Positions 1 through 8,536 are shown, counted from the first letter of the stretch. The stretch is 63,529 bases of DNA from Bacteroidales bacterium (GCA_024400565.1 JAKSMQ010000007.1:1-63529); one strand, 5' to 3'. The notes: generated from the letters alone by a model not told the origin. A program made the numbers and translations.

Positions 1-1248
1 CACACTCAAGAAATTATTGAGCGCCTCCAGATAAAGAATGTTCAGAATGTAGAAGAACGCATAGCTGAAATTCTCAAACTCGACGAACAGCGTCGTGATC
101 TTCAGAAACGTGCCGACGACGTAAAGGCCGAACAGAACGCAATAGCAAAAGAGATAGGCCAGCTCTTCAAACAGGGCAAACAGGATGAGGCCAACGCCAA
201 GAAAGCCCGCACCGCCGAACTCAAAGCCGACGAAAAAGCCCTCGCCGAAGAACAGACCGCCGTCGAAAACGAGCTCAACGCCAAGCTCATCTCCCTCCCC
301 AATGCTCCCCATATCACCGTTCCCCGCGGCAAGACCGAGGCCGACAACGTGGTAGAAGCCGAATTCGGCAGCAAGCCCGACCTTGGCGAGAACGCCCTGC
401 CCCATTGGGACCTTTGTGCCAAATACGACATCGTCGATTTCGAACTCGGCAACAAAGTCACCGGCGCAGGCTTCCCCTTCTACAAAGGCAAGGGAGCCCG
501 TCTTCAGAGAGCACTCATCAATTTCTTCCTCGACGAGGCCAGCAAGGCAGGCTTCCGCGAAATCCAGGCTCCTCTGCTCGTAAACGAAGCCTCCGGACTC
601 GGCACAGGCCAGCTGCCCGACAAAGAGGGACAGATGTATGCCGTACCTTTGGATGGATTCTATATGATTCCCACCGCCGAGGTTCCCATCACCAACATCT
701 ATCGCGGCGAGATAGTTAAGGCCGACGACCTACCCCTCAAGAACTGCGGCTACACCGAATGTTTCCGTCGCGAAGCCGGCAGCTACGGCAAAGACGTACG
801 TGGTCTCAACCGTCTCCACGAGTTCAGCAAAGTCGAAATCGTAGTCATCGAGCATCCCGACCGTTCCTATGCCATGCTCGAAGAGATGAAGAAACACGTA
901 GCCAGCCTGCTCGACAAGCTGGGACTCCCCTACCACATACTCAAACTCTGCGGCGGCGACATCAGCTTCACCTCCGCCATGACCTTCGACTTCGAGGTGT
1001 GGAGCGCAGCCCAGAAGCGTTGGCTCGAGGTAAGTTCCGTTTCCAACTTCGAGACCTTCCAGGCCAACCGCATGAAGCTTCGTTTCAAGGACACCGACGG
1101 CAAGACCAAGCTATGCCACACCCTCAACGGTTCAGCCCTGGCGCTGCCCCGCATCGTGGCAGCCATCCTCGAGAACAACCAGACCCCCGACGGCATCGTA
1201 ATGCCCGAGGTTCTGCGTCCCTACCTTGGATTCGACAAGATCGACTAA
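1..1248 (+). CDS. serS: seryl-tRNA synthetase (5' end outside window)
   Basis: Class II aminoacyl-tRNA synthetase that charges tRNA-Ser (and tRNA-Sec) with serine in the cytoplasm. The reading frame is open from base 1, so the start codon lies upstream. The visible part begins in the Lys/Glu/Ala-rich N-terminal tRNA-binding coiled coil. It then shows the catalytic core with motif 2 (FRREAGSYGKDVRGL, then HEFSKVE) and a motif 3 region (LNGSALALPRIVAAILEN). It ends normally with TAA, followed 30 bp later by a strong hairpin. A stand-alone housekeeping gene; identification is secure. Confidence 0.97.
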   Translation, partial: HTQEIIERLQIKNVQNVEERIAEILKLDEQRRDLQKRADDVKAEQNAIAKEIGQLFKQGKQDEANAKKARTAELKADEKALAEEQTAVENELNAKLISLPNAPHITVPRGKTEADNVVEAEFGSKPDLGENALPHWDLCAKYDIVDFELGNKVTGAGFPFYKGKGARLQRALINFFLDEASKAGFREIQAPLLVNEASGLGTGQLPDKEGQMYAVPLDGFYMIPTAEVPITNIYRGEIVKADDLPLKNCGYTECFRREAGSYGKDVRGLNRLHEFSKVEIVVIEHPDRSYAMLEEMKKHVASLLDKLGLPYHILKLCGGDISFTSAMTFDFEVWSAAQKRWLEVSSVSNFETFQANRMKLRFKDTDGKTKLCHTLNGSALALPRIVAAILENNQTPDGIVMPEVLRPYLGFDKID

Positions 1249-1277
1249 CCTCCCCCCCATACAGGATACCACACACA

Positions 1278-1304
1278 GCGAGCCGGCCTGTGTGGCCGGC
1301 TCGC
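1278..1304 (+). terminator. serS terminator hairpin
   Basis: Perfect 11-bp GC-rich stem (GCGAGCCGGCC / GGCCGGCTCGC) with a 5-nt loop, 30 bp after the serS stop. Only a weak T-rich stretch follows (ATATCTTTT), so it could work in both directions, also serving the convergent minus-strand gene ending at 1357. Confidence 0.8.
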
Positions 1305-1356
1305 TTACATATCTTTTCAGTCCAGGCACACAGACAAGACTCCCCGACGCACTATC

Positions 1357-1956
1357 CTATCCCTGCACGATGCAAAAACGGGTAATCCCTCCTCTGTTAC
1401 CGATCACAAATGTGGTAGGCTCACCATCCCTATGGACAAAATTTGAAAGGATAGCAGATTGACCGAGCACGAAACACTCTGATGAGAAGGTATCGCCAGC
1501 AACCACTTTGCTACCCTCGGAGTTTTCTACAATATAAGAGCAATTACCTCGATACATCACCTCTACGCGCCTATTGGGATTCCATTCCAAAACCACGCGA
1601 GCTCCTATCGGCACATCTCTGGAATTCAATATCTGCGTAGCAACTCTGTACGACGACCGAGCCTCCTCTCCCATACAATAGTCATTCTCAAAGGTATTAT
1701 AGTCAGTATATCCTACAAAATGTGCCAGTATATCGAGCGTAGACTGACGTATAGAATCATATCCGTCCACATATCCCCAAATACGTTTCAGGGTACTAAC
1801 ACTCAAATATTTGTTAATACGGCCTTGGATTGCTCCTGCAAGAAAAACAAAGTCGTTAGAGGTGGCGATACGTCTGCCGACAGATTTTTCGACAAGTGCA
1901 CGGAGCAAGGTTATGTTCTGTGTTAAATTATTCATCATCGGTATTGTTGTAATCAA
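1357..1956 (-). CDS. conserved Bacteroidales protein, possible partner of the kinase upstream
   Basis: 199 residues, no signal peptide. Residues about 15-85 form a helical N-terminal domain with a central RIATSNDFVFLAG motif, followed by a hydrophobic/aromatic helix set (LKRIWGYVDGY, ILAHFVGY). I have the impression this domain recurs in Bacteroidota proteins of unknown function; it has an HTH-like look. The C-terminal half (about 110-199) is predicted beta-rich. It starts 6 bp after the kinase stop, so the two are co-transcribed and probably work together. Met-7 or Met-8 (1938/1935) are equally plausible starts. Function not recognised. Confidence 0.7.
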   Translation of the reverse strand: MITTIPMMNNLTQNITLLRALVEKSVGRRIATSNDFVFLAGAIQGRINKYLSVSTLKRIWGYVDGYDSIRQSTLDILAHFVGYTDYNTFENDYCMGEEARSSYRVATQILNSRDVPIGARVVLEWNPNRRVEVMYRGNCSYIVENSEGSKVVAGDTFSSECFVLGQSAILSNFVHRDGEPTTFVIGNRGGITRFCIVQG

Positions 1957-1962
1957 AGAAAA

Positions 1963-3729
1963 TCAATTAGAGGACTTCCTTGTCGATCCTTTCGATGTAG
2001 AAGGTATTGCCTTGATAGAAAAAGGTGCGAAGTTGGAGTCAGCCTTGTATAATTCTACTGAAGCGGGTGGTACCAAGAGGATGGCATTCGAGGGGGGCGA
2101 CCCGTCGTAGAGGTCAAGTGGACACCTTGGCGGCTTGGGAGCACGGATAACTAAGGTATCAAGCCATTGCATATTGGCAAAGGCACATGGCCCTATGTAT
2201 TTCAGCTGAGAGCCGAACTCCAGATATTGGCATCGTGCCCATCTGAAAGCATAACCCTGCACATCTTCAACCGACTCTGGTAGCACAATGCGTGGCAAGC
2301 TGTTGGCCCAAAAGGCACTCGTCTGTATGCTCTTGAGTCTGCTTGGCAACTTAATTTCCTGTAAATTCAATATTGTGGAAAAGACGGCATCAGACAAAGA
2401 GATCCAATGGTCGGGCGCCACGATGCTCTTGGCGTTTGAGCTCTTGAAGAAGTTGAAGCCAATCGAATCCACGGTCGATTCTATCACTATCTGCTGGAGG
2501 TTGTAGCACGAGTAGAAGATGTTGGTATAATCCGGATTGGGTTCCACCAGACATTTAGACTTGATGATAAGATGCGTGATGCTTGTTGAGCAGAAAGCTG
2601 CAGACCCGACGAGATGTAGACTCTCGGGAAAAACCACCGTATCTGTCAGGCTACTGCATTCGCTGAATGCATCCTCACCAATCTCTTCCAGTCCATCAGG
2701 AAGCACAATCCGAGTAAGGTCCAGTTCGTGGGCGAAGGCCTTGGTGTCGATAGCTGCCACAGGATACTTTCGTAGACCATGTCGCACAAGGGAGGGAATC
2801 TCAAGTCGTCCCGAAGGCGAATGCCCTCCAAGGATATGAGCCTTCGAATCCACAATAGCACATCGTAGCGGCTGTCCGCTAGGTGCAACAAACTCAAACT
2901 CACTTATATAGGTATGCCTATAGGAATAGCCGGCCCAGATTAGACCTGCGACAAAGAGCACGGTAAGCATCAGGCCGACGGCATGCCGCCAAGGTGAAAA
3001 CAGCGCCTTGCTCACGGCCTCTACCGTTTCGTAGCGACGGTGTCTTTGGGGTTGGCAACAACGACGTACAATATGATTGAAACGATGAGGGAAAAGTTCT
3101 CGCAAAAGCAATCCAAAGCTATAGATATCTGTTCTGCAATCAAGAGGCTCGCCCGATAGTTGCTCGGGCGATGCATACCGACGCGAAAAGGCAGGCTCCT
3201 TGAGAATGGCATAGTAATCGGCGTCGGAGAGGCCGAAGTCGATAAGACATACATCGTTTCCGTTCTTGGAAACCAGTATGTTGGATGGCTTTATGTCGCG
3301 ATGTATGATTTTCTGGCTATGACAATAGGCCAAAGCGCTTAACAGCTGCCGCATCAGACGTGTTCGGCTGGCACGAGATGGAGACTCCGCAAGATATGAA
3401 TCCAGTGTGCGACCATCAACATAGGCCATGACGATACAAAGGCCATAAGGCTCCACCTGTTCCAACGAATAGGTGCGGATTATGTTGGGGTGGGTGAGAC
3501 CGATGGTGAGATCAAACTCCTTTCGCAGCAGCTGCTGGTGGTAGGGATTGTTCCTGAGATGCGGTGCCAGCGTTTTGAGAACAAAGAACTTACCATAGCG
3601 TTGCGTCCTGATTATCATATTGAACGCAGACTGAGACAGCACAACAAAATTCTCAAAATTATCGTCTTGAGAACTTATCAGTACAGAACCTTGTTCTATT
3701 CGGCCAGATGTTTCATCGTCAATAATCAT
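1963..3729 (-). CDS. transmembrane Ser/Thr protein kinase with extracytoplasmic BspA-like leucine-rich repeats
   Basis: 588 residues. An N-terminal Hanks-type kinase domain (about 30-245) carries the usual residues: Lys52 in FVLKTLAP, Glu71 in the alpha-C helix, HRDIKPSN at 143-150, the DFG Asp164, YASPEQ at 185-190 and DIYSFG at 201-206. The glycine-rich loop is poorly conserved. A single membrane segment at about 249-270 follows. The C-terminal 300 residues look like LRR_5/BspA repeats (for example LTRIVLPDGLEEIGEDAFSE). Topology would be kinase inside, repeats in the periplasm, so a receptor-like sensor kinase. It is the first gene of a two-gene operon with the 199-residue protein downstream. 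Confidence 0.88.
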   Translation of the reverse strand: MIIDDETSGRIEQGSVLISSQDDNFENFVVLSQSAFNMIIRTQRYGKFFVLKTLAPHLRNNPYHQQLLRKEFDLTIGLTHPNIIRTYSLEQVEPYGLCIVMAYVDGRTLDSYLAESPSRASRTRLMRQLLSALAYCHSQKIIHRDIKPSNILVSKNGNDVCLIDFGLSDADYYAILKEPAFSRRYASPEQLSGEPLDCRTDIYSFGLLLRELFPHRFNHIVRRCCQPQRHRRYETVEAVSKALFSPWRHAVGLMLTVLFVAGLIWAGYSYRHTYISEFEFVAPSGQPLRCAIVDSKAHILGGHSPSGRLEIPSLVRHGLRKYPVAAIDTKAFAHELDLTRIVLPDGLEEIGEDAFSECSSLTDTVVFPESLHLVGSAAFCSTSITHLIIKSKCLVEPNPDYTNIFYSCYNLQQIVIESTVDSIGFNFFKSSNAKSIVAPDHWISLSDAVFSTILNLQEIKLPSRLKSIQTSAFWANSLPRIVLPESVEDVQGYAFRWARCQYLEFGSQLKYIGPCAFANMQWLDTLVIRAPKPPRCPLDLYDGSPPSNAILLVPPASVELYKADSNFAPFSIKAIPSTSKGSTRKSSN

Positions 3730-3809
3730 ATCGTGTAAAGAATCGGTATCCTGATTTTAGCGTTGATATAGAGCGTCTTCTGCTTAATGCTATCGTCTAT
3801 TTCGAATTG

Positions 3810-3817
3810 CAAAAATA
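3810..3817 (-). promoter_or_regulatory. -7 promoter box of the kinase operon
   Basis: The minus strand reads TATTTTTG, a match to the Bacteroides -7 consensus TAnnTTTG, about 80 bp before the kinase ATG at 3729. I see no good -33 TTTG at the usual spacing. Confidence 0.55.
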
Positions 3818-4100
3818 CATATTTTTCAGAAAACGCGTACTAAAAAATCAAGTTTATAAGGATTGCAACTCATTCATTCTACATCACACATATTTGGTTG
3901 TCAGCCTTTTCCAACCTAATACTCAATTATACTTTTGTTTGATATTTTTTGTCAATAACGTCCAAACAGACTGCTGAATTCAGAGAAAATGTAGTCCGAC
4001 GATTGTCCTTATTCGTTCCCATAACCAGCCTTCTTCCATTGCCCACTATCAGCCTCCCACATCATTTGTTTACCTTTTAAAACGAAGAAATTAATAACCA

Positions 4101-4253
4101 CGTTTTGTAGAGACGATTCAGTCCCGATATAGTGATTTTGTAGAGATTTTGTAGAGTCGATTCGATGTCCATTCGGTGTTTTTGTAAAGATTTAGTAGTG
4201 TTTTTGTAGTACTTTTGTAGTACTTTTGTAGTCAAAACAGCCACTTTTGTAGT
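4101..4253. repeat. intergenic array of degenerate 11-bp tandem repeats (TTTTGTAG-type)
   Basis: Twelve consecutive 11-mers from 4101 to 4232 keep exact phase. Examples are GATTTTGTAGA (4134 and 4145), GTTTTTGTAGT (4200) and ACTTTTGTAGT (4211 and 4222). A 10-bp slip is followed by one more ACTTTTGTAGT (4243-4253). Some units have diverged to GTCGATTCGAT-like sequences. The array lies in the 826-bp AT-rich gap (3730-4555) between the kinase and the island, which holds no convincing gene; the only other signals I see there are the two promoter boxes. Confidence 0.85.
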
Positions 4254-4503
4254 CACATCTTATTTCTTCACCCTATTTCTGCTATATCCATATCACTTAT
4301 AACTATTTAGCAAACATGTATTTATAATTATTTCAGCAATTAGAAAATGAATCTCTATTATATTTAGATATAATAACCCACAAAAATCACACCAAAACAA
4401 AATCACTCAGTATACCACTCTTTTTCAACAGATTAACCTCATCTCCGCTATCCTCTCTCAAACAAGAACCAAAATAGAACAAAAACAACCAACTATTTAT
4501 ATG

Positions 4504-4511
4504 TAATTTTG
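4504..4511 (+). promoter_or_regulatory. -7 promoter box of the accessory island
   Basis: TAATTTTG matches TAnnTTTG, 45 bp before the first island gene. No clear -33 TTTG is visible. This is the likely entry promoter for the whole plus-strand island. Confidence 0.6.
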
Positions 4512-4555
4512 CAAACTAAACGGAAAACACTCATTTTTAATTTAAATAATTTATT

Positions 4556-4936
4556 ATGGGACTTTTAGCCAACATCAAAGACAATTTTAACAAAGCCGAA
4601 TTTACCGTTGCCCCTAACAAGAAACTCAAAACCCTTTCTGCCGACTTCCTCAAGGCATTCAATCTCAAGTTGGTTTTCTATAAAGGCGTGACTATTGCTG
4701 ACGGCGACCTTACACTCAATCAACTGAACCAGAAAACCACCCAGCAAGTGAACACCTCTGCTAATGGTCTCAAGATAAAGGGTAGCACCAAGGTGGGTGA
4801 TGCTGAGAAAATGTTCAAGGACCAGTTCGGCGTAACCGTACAGATTAAGACCAAGGACGGAAAGAACTACCCTGGTTGCACCAACGACCTCGTACCCAAC
4901 AGTCTCACGATCGGCAAAGCTGCTCGTGGGGAATAA
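4556..4936 (+). CDS. small two-module protein of the island family (beta-grasp-like repeats)
   Basis: 126 residues, no signal peptide. It contains two copies of the module that recurs through the island. Copy 1 is at about 15-60 (EFTVAPNKKLKTL, then F-N-L-K-L-V and ADGDLTLNQL). Copy 2 is at about 71-120 (GLKIKGSTKVGDAEKMF, FGVTVQIKT). The pattern is strand, Lys-rich turn, amphipathic helix ending in F..xFG, second strand, then a D-x-x-T/S-L segment. It is the most divergent family member in the window and is the first gene after the AT-rich leader. Function unknown; it would act in the cytoplasm. Confidence 0.75.
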   Translation: MGLLANIKDNFNKAEFTVAPNKKLKTLSADFLKAFNLKLVFYKGVTIADGDLTLNQLNQKTTQQVNTSANGLKIKGSTKVGDAEKMFKDQFGVTVQIKTKDGKNYPGCTNDLVPNSLTIGKAARGE

Positions 4937-5046
4937 ACGTATGTTTTGTTAAGCAAAACGAGAAGGCTTATATGGCTAGTTTTATAGCAAGATGCTAGAT
5001 CCTGACCACCAATTTCATTCAAAACACAAAACTTTTCTATAAAAAC

Positions 5047-5301
5047 ATGGGAAATACTTCTGCTCAAACAAATATTGATTCCGCAAAAAGAAACCTGGAG
5101 TCCGCACAGAAAGAGTTAAAGCACAAGCAAGAAAGAATGGCTCATCTTAGAGAATGTAAAGCCAATGCTTCGACTAAGTCGTCAAAAGACAATTATGCTC
5201 ATCAGATAGATAGTCTAAAACGCGAAATAGAAAGCCACAAGAGATACGTTCAGCAATGTAAGGACAGCTTGGCATATGCCAAACAGAATGCAAAAAGATA
5301 A
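5047..5301 (+). CDS. small coiled-coil protein
   Basis: 84 residues, almost entirely charged helix. It has heptad-like spacing over residues 8-80 (for example NLESAQKELKHKQERM and QIDSLKREIESHKRY). It has no Trp and one hydrophobic face, so a dimeric coiled coil is likely. It sits 12 bp before the GNAT-like gene and is probably translated from the same message. No family recognised; it could be an adaptor or a structural partner. Confidence 0.65.
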   Translation: MGNTSAQTNIDSAKRNLESAQKELKHKQERMAHLRECKANASTKSSKDNYAHQIDSLKREIESHKRYVQQCKDSLAYAKQNAKR

Positions 5302-5313
5302 ATAGATCCTACA

Positions 5314-5802
5314 ATGAGGAACGGCAGAGTGGAATGGAAGAGAAGGTCCACGGAAGATATTTTCAATCTTTTTGAGCCTCAGGAGTGGCACAAGATCTTT
5401 GCCGACATTACGACTAGGGAACAGTTCGAAGACTTCCTGTCTTCAGGTGTAGGAGAATGTTGGGGGGGCTACGACAAACAAAAGGACAAGGCCATAGCAT
5501 TTGTACATCTCCATATGGCCGGAAGGGGTGATAATGTAGTCGTTCATGGCGGTAGTTGGACTGACAATCCCTCAATCAACTACATAAGTCTATTATGCAT
5601 TCTTGACAGCATATTCAGCCAAGGATTCGGAATCAGAACCTCATGTCTTTGTGAGAACAAAAAAGCCTATCGGTTTCTACATAGCGTGGGGTTTGTGAAG
5701 TATCGCACAGCCGACGGCTACCACTATCTGTGGTTGGACGAGAATCGTTTTCGCAATACAGTAGTGTACAATCGATTTATAAATATTTATAACCAACATT
5801 AA
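5314..5802 (+). CDS. GNAT-like acetyltransferase-fold protein
   Basis: 162 residues. The C-terminal half matches the end of the GNAT fold: a strand HGGSWTD, a helix (ISLLCILDSIFSQ), then NKKAYRFLHSVGFVKY, which fits the N-x-x-A-x-x-x-Y/L-x-x-x-GF motif of acetyltransferases, and a closing YHYLWL strand. The usual acetyl-CoA loop (Q/R-x-x-G-x-G/A) is not obvious, so activity is uncertain. Phage-encoded GNAT-like proteins of this size are common. It is tightly packed between the coiled-coil gene and a module protein (12 and 10 bp), so it belongs to the island operon. Confidence 0.65.
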   Translation: MRNGRVEWKRRSTEDIFNLFEPQEWHKIFADITTREQFEDFLSSGVGECWGGYDKQKDKAIAFVHLHMAGRGDNVVVHGGSWTDNPSINYISLLCILDSIFSQGFGIRTSCLCENKKAYRFLHSVGFVKYRTADGYHYLWLDENRFRNTVVYNRFINIYNQH

Positions 5803-5812
5803 AAATTTAACT

Positions 5813-6208
5813 ATGGCAGACTCAATCAATGTTACTGGAAACAAGAAAGTTGAGACTTTGATGAAAGAGTTTAATCAAAGATACCCCTATCTCAGTCTAT
5901 GTATGTTTCCTATGTCGGCAAAGGCAATAGTAGCCAAAGGTGGTTCTATATCTCAGGTAGACTACACCAAGACTATAGCTTCTGTTAGATCGAAAGACAA
6001 ACCAGGAAGTATCACCATCTCCGGCAACAAGAAGATCAAGACCCTCGAGGCTGAGTTTGAAGATGTATTTGGTCTTTTCGCTCAGGTTTGCTACACAACA
6101 AAGGATGGCAAAGGTTACTATACAGGGAAGGTGGCCGATGAGAAGACATTATGCTCGTTTAACGAAGAATGTGAAAAGAATGGATGCAAGAAAGGTGTAT
6201 GGAAATAA
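5813..6208 (+). CDS. two-module island-family protein
   Basis: 131 residues with two clear modules. Copy 1 is at about 4-66 (SINVTGNKKVETLMKEF, a longer insert, then TIASVRS). Copy 2 is at about 67-131 (SITISGNKKIKTLEAEF, FGLFAQVCYTTKDG, ADEKTLCSF), with a Cys/Lys-rich end CEKNGCKKGVWK. It is closely related to the C-terminal part of the protein at 8568-9149, down to the final CEKNGCKKG, so these two are sister paralogues. No signal peptide. Function unknown. Confidence 0.8.
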   Translation: MADSINVTGNKKVETLMKEFNQRYPYLSLCMFPMSAKAIVAKGGSISQVDYTKTIASVRSKDKPGSITISGNKKIKTLEAEFEDVFGLFAQVCYTTKDGKGYYTGKVADEKTLCSFNEECEKNGCKKGVWK

Positions 6209-6244
6209 GAATATTTTTAACCTTAAACATAAACATCAACAATT

Positions 6245-6559
6245 ATGGCAGATCTCAAGATTGACGGCCGCATGAAGGTAAAGACCCTCAAGGCCAACTT
6301 CAAGAAAGAATTCGGTGCAACTCTGCGCGTTTACAAGAGCGTGACCTGCAAGGGCGCTATGGCCGACGAAGAGGCAACACTCGCATCACTCCGCAGCGCT
6401 GACGCCAAGGGTGGCGAAGTTACCGTAGGCGCCAACAAGCGCGTAGGCAACTTCGAGAAGGAGTTTGCTGCAGCATTCGGCATCGGCGTACAGGTGGCCG
6501 ACAAGGACGACAAGAACCTCGCCGACAACGACGGCACCATCGCCGCCGCCGGCAAATAA
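6245..6559 (+). CDS. two-module island-family protein (copy 1 of a near-identical pair)
   Basis: 104 residues, two modules: residues 4-57 (LKIDGRMKVKTLKANF, FGATLRVY, ADEEATLASL) and 58-104 (EVTVGANKRVGNFEKEF, FGIGVQVAD, then a short ADNDGTIAAAGK end). The first module lines up with ubiquitin-like proteins: strand, helix V-x-x-L-K, strand LRVY, then D-x-x-T-L. It differs from the gene at 8139 by only 5 of 104 residues, and the two bracket the DUF4230 pair. A strong hairpin follows. High use of CGC/GCC/AAG codons suggests good expression. Confidence 0.85.
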   Translation: MADLKIDGRMKVKTLKANFKKEFGATLRVYKSVTCKGAMADEEATLASLRSADAKGGEVTVGANKRVGNFEKEFAAAFGIGVQVADKDDKNLADNDGTIAAAGK

Positions 6560-6574
6560 TATCGCAATTTACCG

Positions 6575-6604
6575 CCCATCTGGCACAGATATATGCCAGA
6601 TGGG
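6575..6604 (+). terminator. hairpin after the first 104-residue module gene
   Basis: Perfect 11-bp stem CCCATCTGGCA / TGCCAGATGGG with an 8-nt loop, 16 bp after the stop, followed by ATTTCTATAT. It may partly terminate or stabilise the upstream message. Confidence 0.7.
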
Positions 6605-6634
6605 ATTTCTATATACATTTTAATATTATTAAGG

Positions 6635-7249
6635 ATGAAAAATATTCAAATATTATCTCTGCCGATATTGGGTCTGCTATTGCTGGCTTCGTGCAGCAAA
6701 CCTCAACCTATCACGGCTGAGTCGATGCTGGATTTTTCTAAATTGTCCACTGTAGAATATACTGTTTCTAAAGTGGTGAGTGCGCAGGACCACAGTCTTC
6801 TACAGATATTCGGAGACAAACGTATATTGTTTACTACAACATCGACGCTTAAGGCAGGCATCAACATGGCAAAGCTCTCAGATGAGGATATCACTATCAA
6901 GGGAAAGAGTATTTCTATCATGTTTCCTGCCCCTGAGATTGTTTCTATGAATATGGACATAGAAAACATTGATGTTGCTTATGAAGAGACAACCGGTTTG
7001 CGTGCTGGCTTTACCGATGAGTTGAGAAACAGCTTGTTGGAGCAAGGCGAATGTGATATTATCGCAAACGCAGATTCTTTAGGGATATTTGTAGATGCAA
7101 AGCGATTTGCAACCGAATTCTTTAAGGGATTCCTGGAGCAGGCTGGATATGAAGATATTAATATCCAGTATAAAGAACCTGAGAAAATTGAAGAGCCAAG
7201 TAAGATAAAAGAGGTTGTGAAGAAATTAAAGCAACAGAAAGGGGAATAA
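6635..7249 (+). CDS. DUF4230-family lipoprotein
   Basis: 204 residues from the ATG at 6635. I prefer this start to the upstream in-frame ATG at 6593 because it places a normal lipoprotein signal (MKNIQILSLPILGLLLLASC, lipobox LLAS-C) at the N terminus and clears the hairpin. The mature protein has the DUF4230 pattern: a TVEYTVSKVV strand, FGDKRILF, GINMAKLSDEDI, and MFPAPEI at the end of the conserved block. A charged C-terminal tail (KEPEKIEEPSKIKEVV) follows. It ends 3 bp before a second DUF4230 gene, so the two are translationally linked and probably form a complex at the envelope. Molecular role of DUF4230 is unknown. Confidence 0.85.
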   Translation: MKNIQILSLPILGLLLLASCSKPQPITAESMLDFSKLSTVEYTVSKVVSAQDHSLLQIFGDKRILFTTTSTLKAGINMAKLSDEDITIKGKSISIMFPAPEIVSMNMDIENIDVAYEETTGLRAGFTDELRNSLLEQGECDIIANADSLGIFVDAKRFATEFFKGFLEQAGYEDINIQYKEPEKIEEPSKIKEVVKKLKQQKGE

Positions 7250-7252
7250 ATC

Positions 7253-8074
7253 ATGGACACAAACAATACAGACAATCAGAATCAAGTGACCAATTCCAAT
7301 GCCGAAAAAGAACAACTCGCCAAAATGGCGATGGACAGCGCAAAAACATTGGCAAAAGGTGTGGCAGAGGCTGGCAAGGCAACAGGGAAAGTGGTCAAAT
7401 CGACTGCGAAAGTAGCTGGCACCACTGCAGATGTAGTATCAGGTACTGCTAAGATAATGCCGATTCTTCTCAAGGTGGTACTTCCGCTGTTGCTATTGAG
7501 TGGTGCCGCATATATAGCTCAGAGAATGGGCGCATTTGATAAGTTGGGAATCGACAAGACTGCCAATGTGGTGCAAGGCATTAAGGCCAAAGCCGAACTT
7601 GTTTCGGTATGCTATCACGATCAATTTGTGATTCAATCAGAAAGAGAACGCGTGGTTAATGAAAACGCTGTCATGAAAATGCTTGGATCAGCAGACACTA
7701 AAGTCGTAACAGATAAACTTGTGTATATCTGCAGCGGAAAAGTTTATGCCGGCTTTGACTTGAAGAAGTTGGCAGATGGGGATATTACGGCACACGGCGA
7801 CACGATCTTTGCCAGTCTGCCCGCTCCTGAAATCCTCGAAGTGGCTATCAACCCATCCGACTTTAAGACATTTGTAGAGGAAGGCACATGGTCTTTCGAT
7901 GAGGCCAAAGAAGTCAAGGTAGGTGCCAAAGAGAGACTGATGCAAGATGCCGAGAAGTTCGAAATTCTTAATCGTGCCAAGGTTTTGGGCGTAGAGAAGT
8001 TCGAGAACCTTTGCAAATCGTTCGGTTTCTCAGTAGCCGTAATCACCGTAAAAGAGGCATCAGCAACCGAATAG
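7253..8074 (+). CDS. DUF4230-family membrane protein
   Basis: 273 residues. An Ala/Lys/Thr-rich amphipathic N-terminal stretch (about 20-68) leads into one membrane helix (about 68-90, ILLKVVLPLLLLSGAAYIA). The DUF4230 domain follows (VSVCYHDQFVIQ, VYAGFDLKKLADGDI, ASLPAPEIL). Unlike its neighbour it has no lipobox, so it is held by a transmembrane anchor, with the DUF4230 part most likely outside the inner membrane. The tandem with the preceding lipoprotein suggests two related subunits, one lipid-anchored and one membrane-spanning. Confidence 0.85.
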   Translation: MDTNNTDNQNQVTNSNAEKEQLAKMAMDSAKTLAKGVAEAGKATGKVVKSTAKVAGTTADVVSGTAKIMPILLKVVLPLLLLSGAAYIAQRMGAFDKLGIDKTANVVQGIKAKAELVSVCYHDQFVIQSERERVVNENAVMKMLGSADTKVVTDKLVYICSGKVYAGFDLKKLADGDITAHGDTIFASLPAPEILEVAINPSDFKTFVEEGTWSFDEAKEVKVGAKERLMQDAEKFEILNRAKVLGVEKFENLCKSFGFSVAVITVKEASATE

Positions 8075-8138
8075 TCAATCCTAAACGGATACTCACAAAT
8101 CAAGCAATCAGATATTAACTTCAAAAACGAATACAATT

Positions 8139-8453
8139 ATGGCAGATTTTAAAATCGACGGCCGCATGAAGGTAAAGACCCTCAAGGCCAACTTCAAGAA
8201 AGAATTCGGCGCAACTCTGCGCGTTTACAAGAGCGTAACCTGCAAGGGCGCTATGGCTGACGAAGATGCAACTCTCGCTTCTCTCCGCAGCGCTGACGCC
8301 AAGGGTGGCGAAGTTACCGTAGGCGGCAACAAGCGCGTAGGTAACTTTGAGAAGGAGTTTGCAACTGCTTTCGGCATCGGAGTACAGGTGGCCGACAAGA
8401 ACGACAAAAACCTCGCTGACAACGACGGCACCATCGCCGCCGCCGGCAAATAA
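8139..8453 (+). CDS. two-module island-family protein (copy 2 of a near-identical pair)
   Basis: 104 residues, identical to the protein at 6245-6559 except for L4F, E43D, A63G, A76T and D87N. Similarity is also high at the DNA level but falls off just after the stop codon, which points to recent duplication or gene conversion limited to the coding region. It has two modules as in copy 1 and is followed by its own 11-bp hairpin. Keeping two near-identical copies suggests a dosage or structural role. Confidence 0.85.
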   Translation: MADFKIDGRMKVKTLKANFKKEFGATLRVYKSVTCKGAMADEDATLASLRSADAKGGEVTVGGNKRVGNFEKEFATAFGIGVQVADKNDKNLADNDGTIAAAGK

Positions 8454-8474
8454 TATCGTATAACCGATATCGGG

Positions 8475-8500
8475 TATGGGGAGGCGTGAGCCTCCCCATA
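8475..8500 (+). terminator. hairpin after the second 104-residue module gene
   Basis: Perfect 11-bp stem TATGGGGAGGC / GCCTCCCCATA with a GTGA tetraloop. No T-tract follows. It separates this gene from a possible internal promoter at 8529. Confidence 0.7.
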
Positions 8501-8528
8501 TCGCAAAACTTAACTATTAGGACCACAT

Positions 8529-8536
8529 TAAATTTG
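8529..8536 (+). promoter_or_regulatory. possible internal island promoter (-7 box)
   Basis: TAAATTTG fits TAnnTTTG, 32 bp before the next ATG and just after the hairpin at 8475-8500. The -33 element is not clear. It would start a second transcript carrying the nuclease and NTPase genes. Confidence 0.4.
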
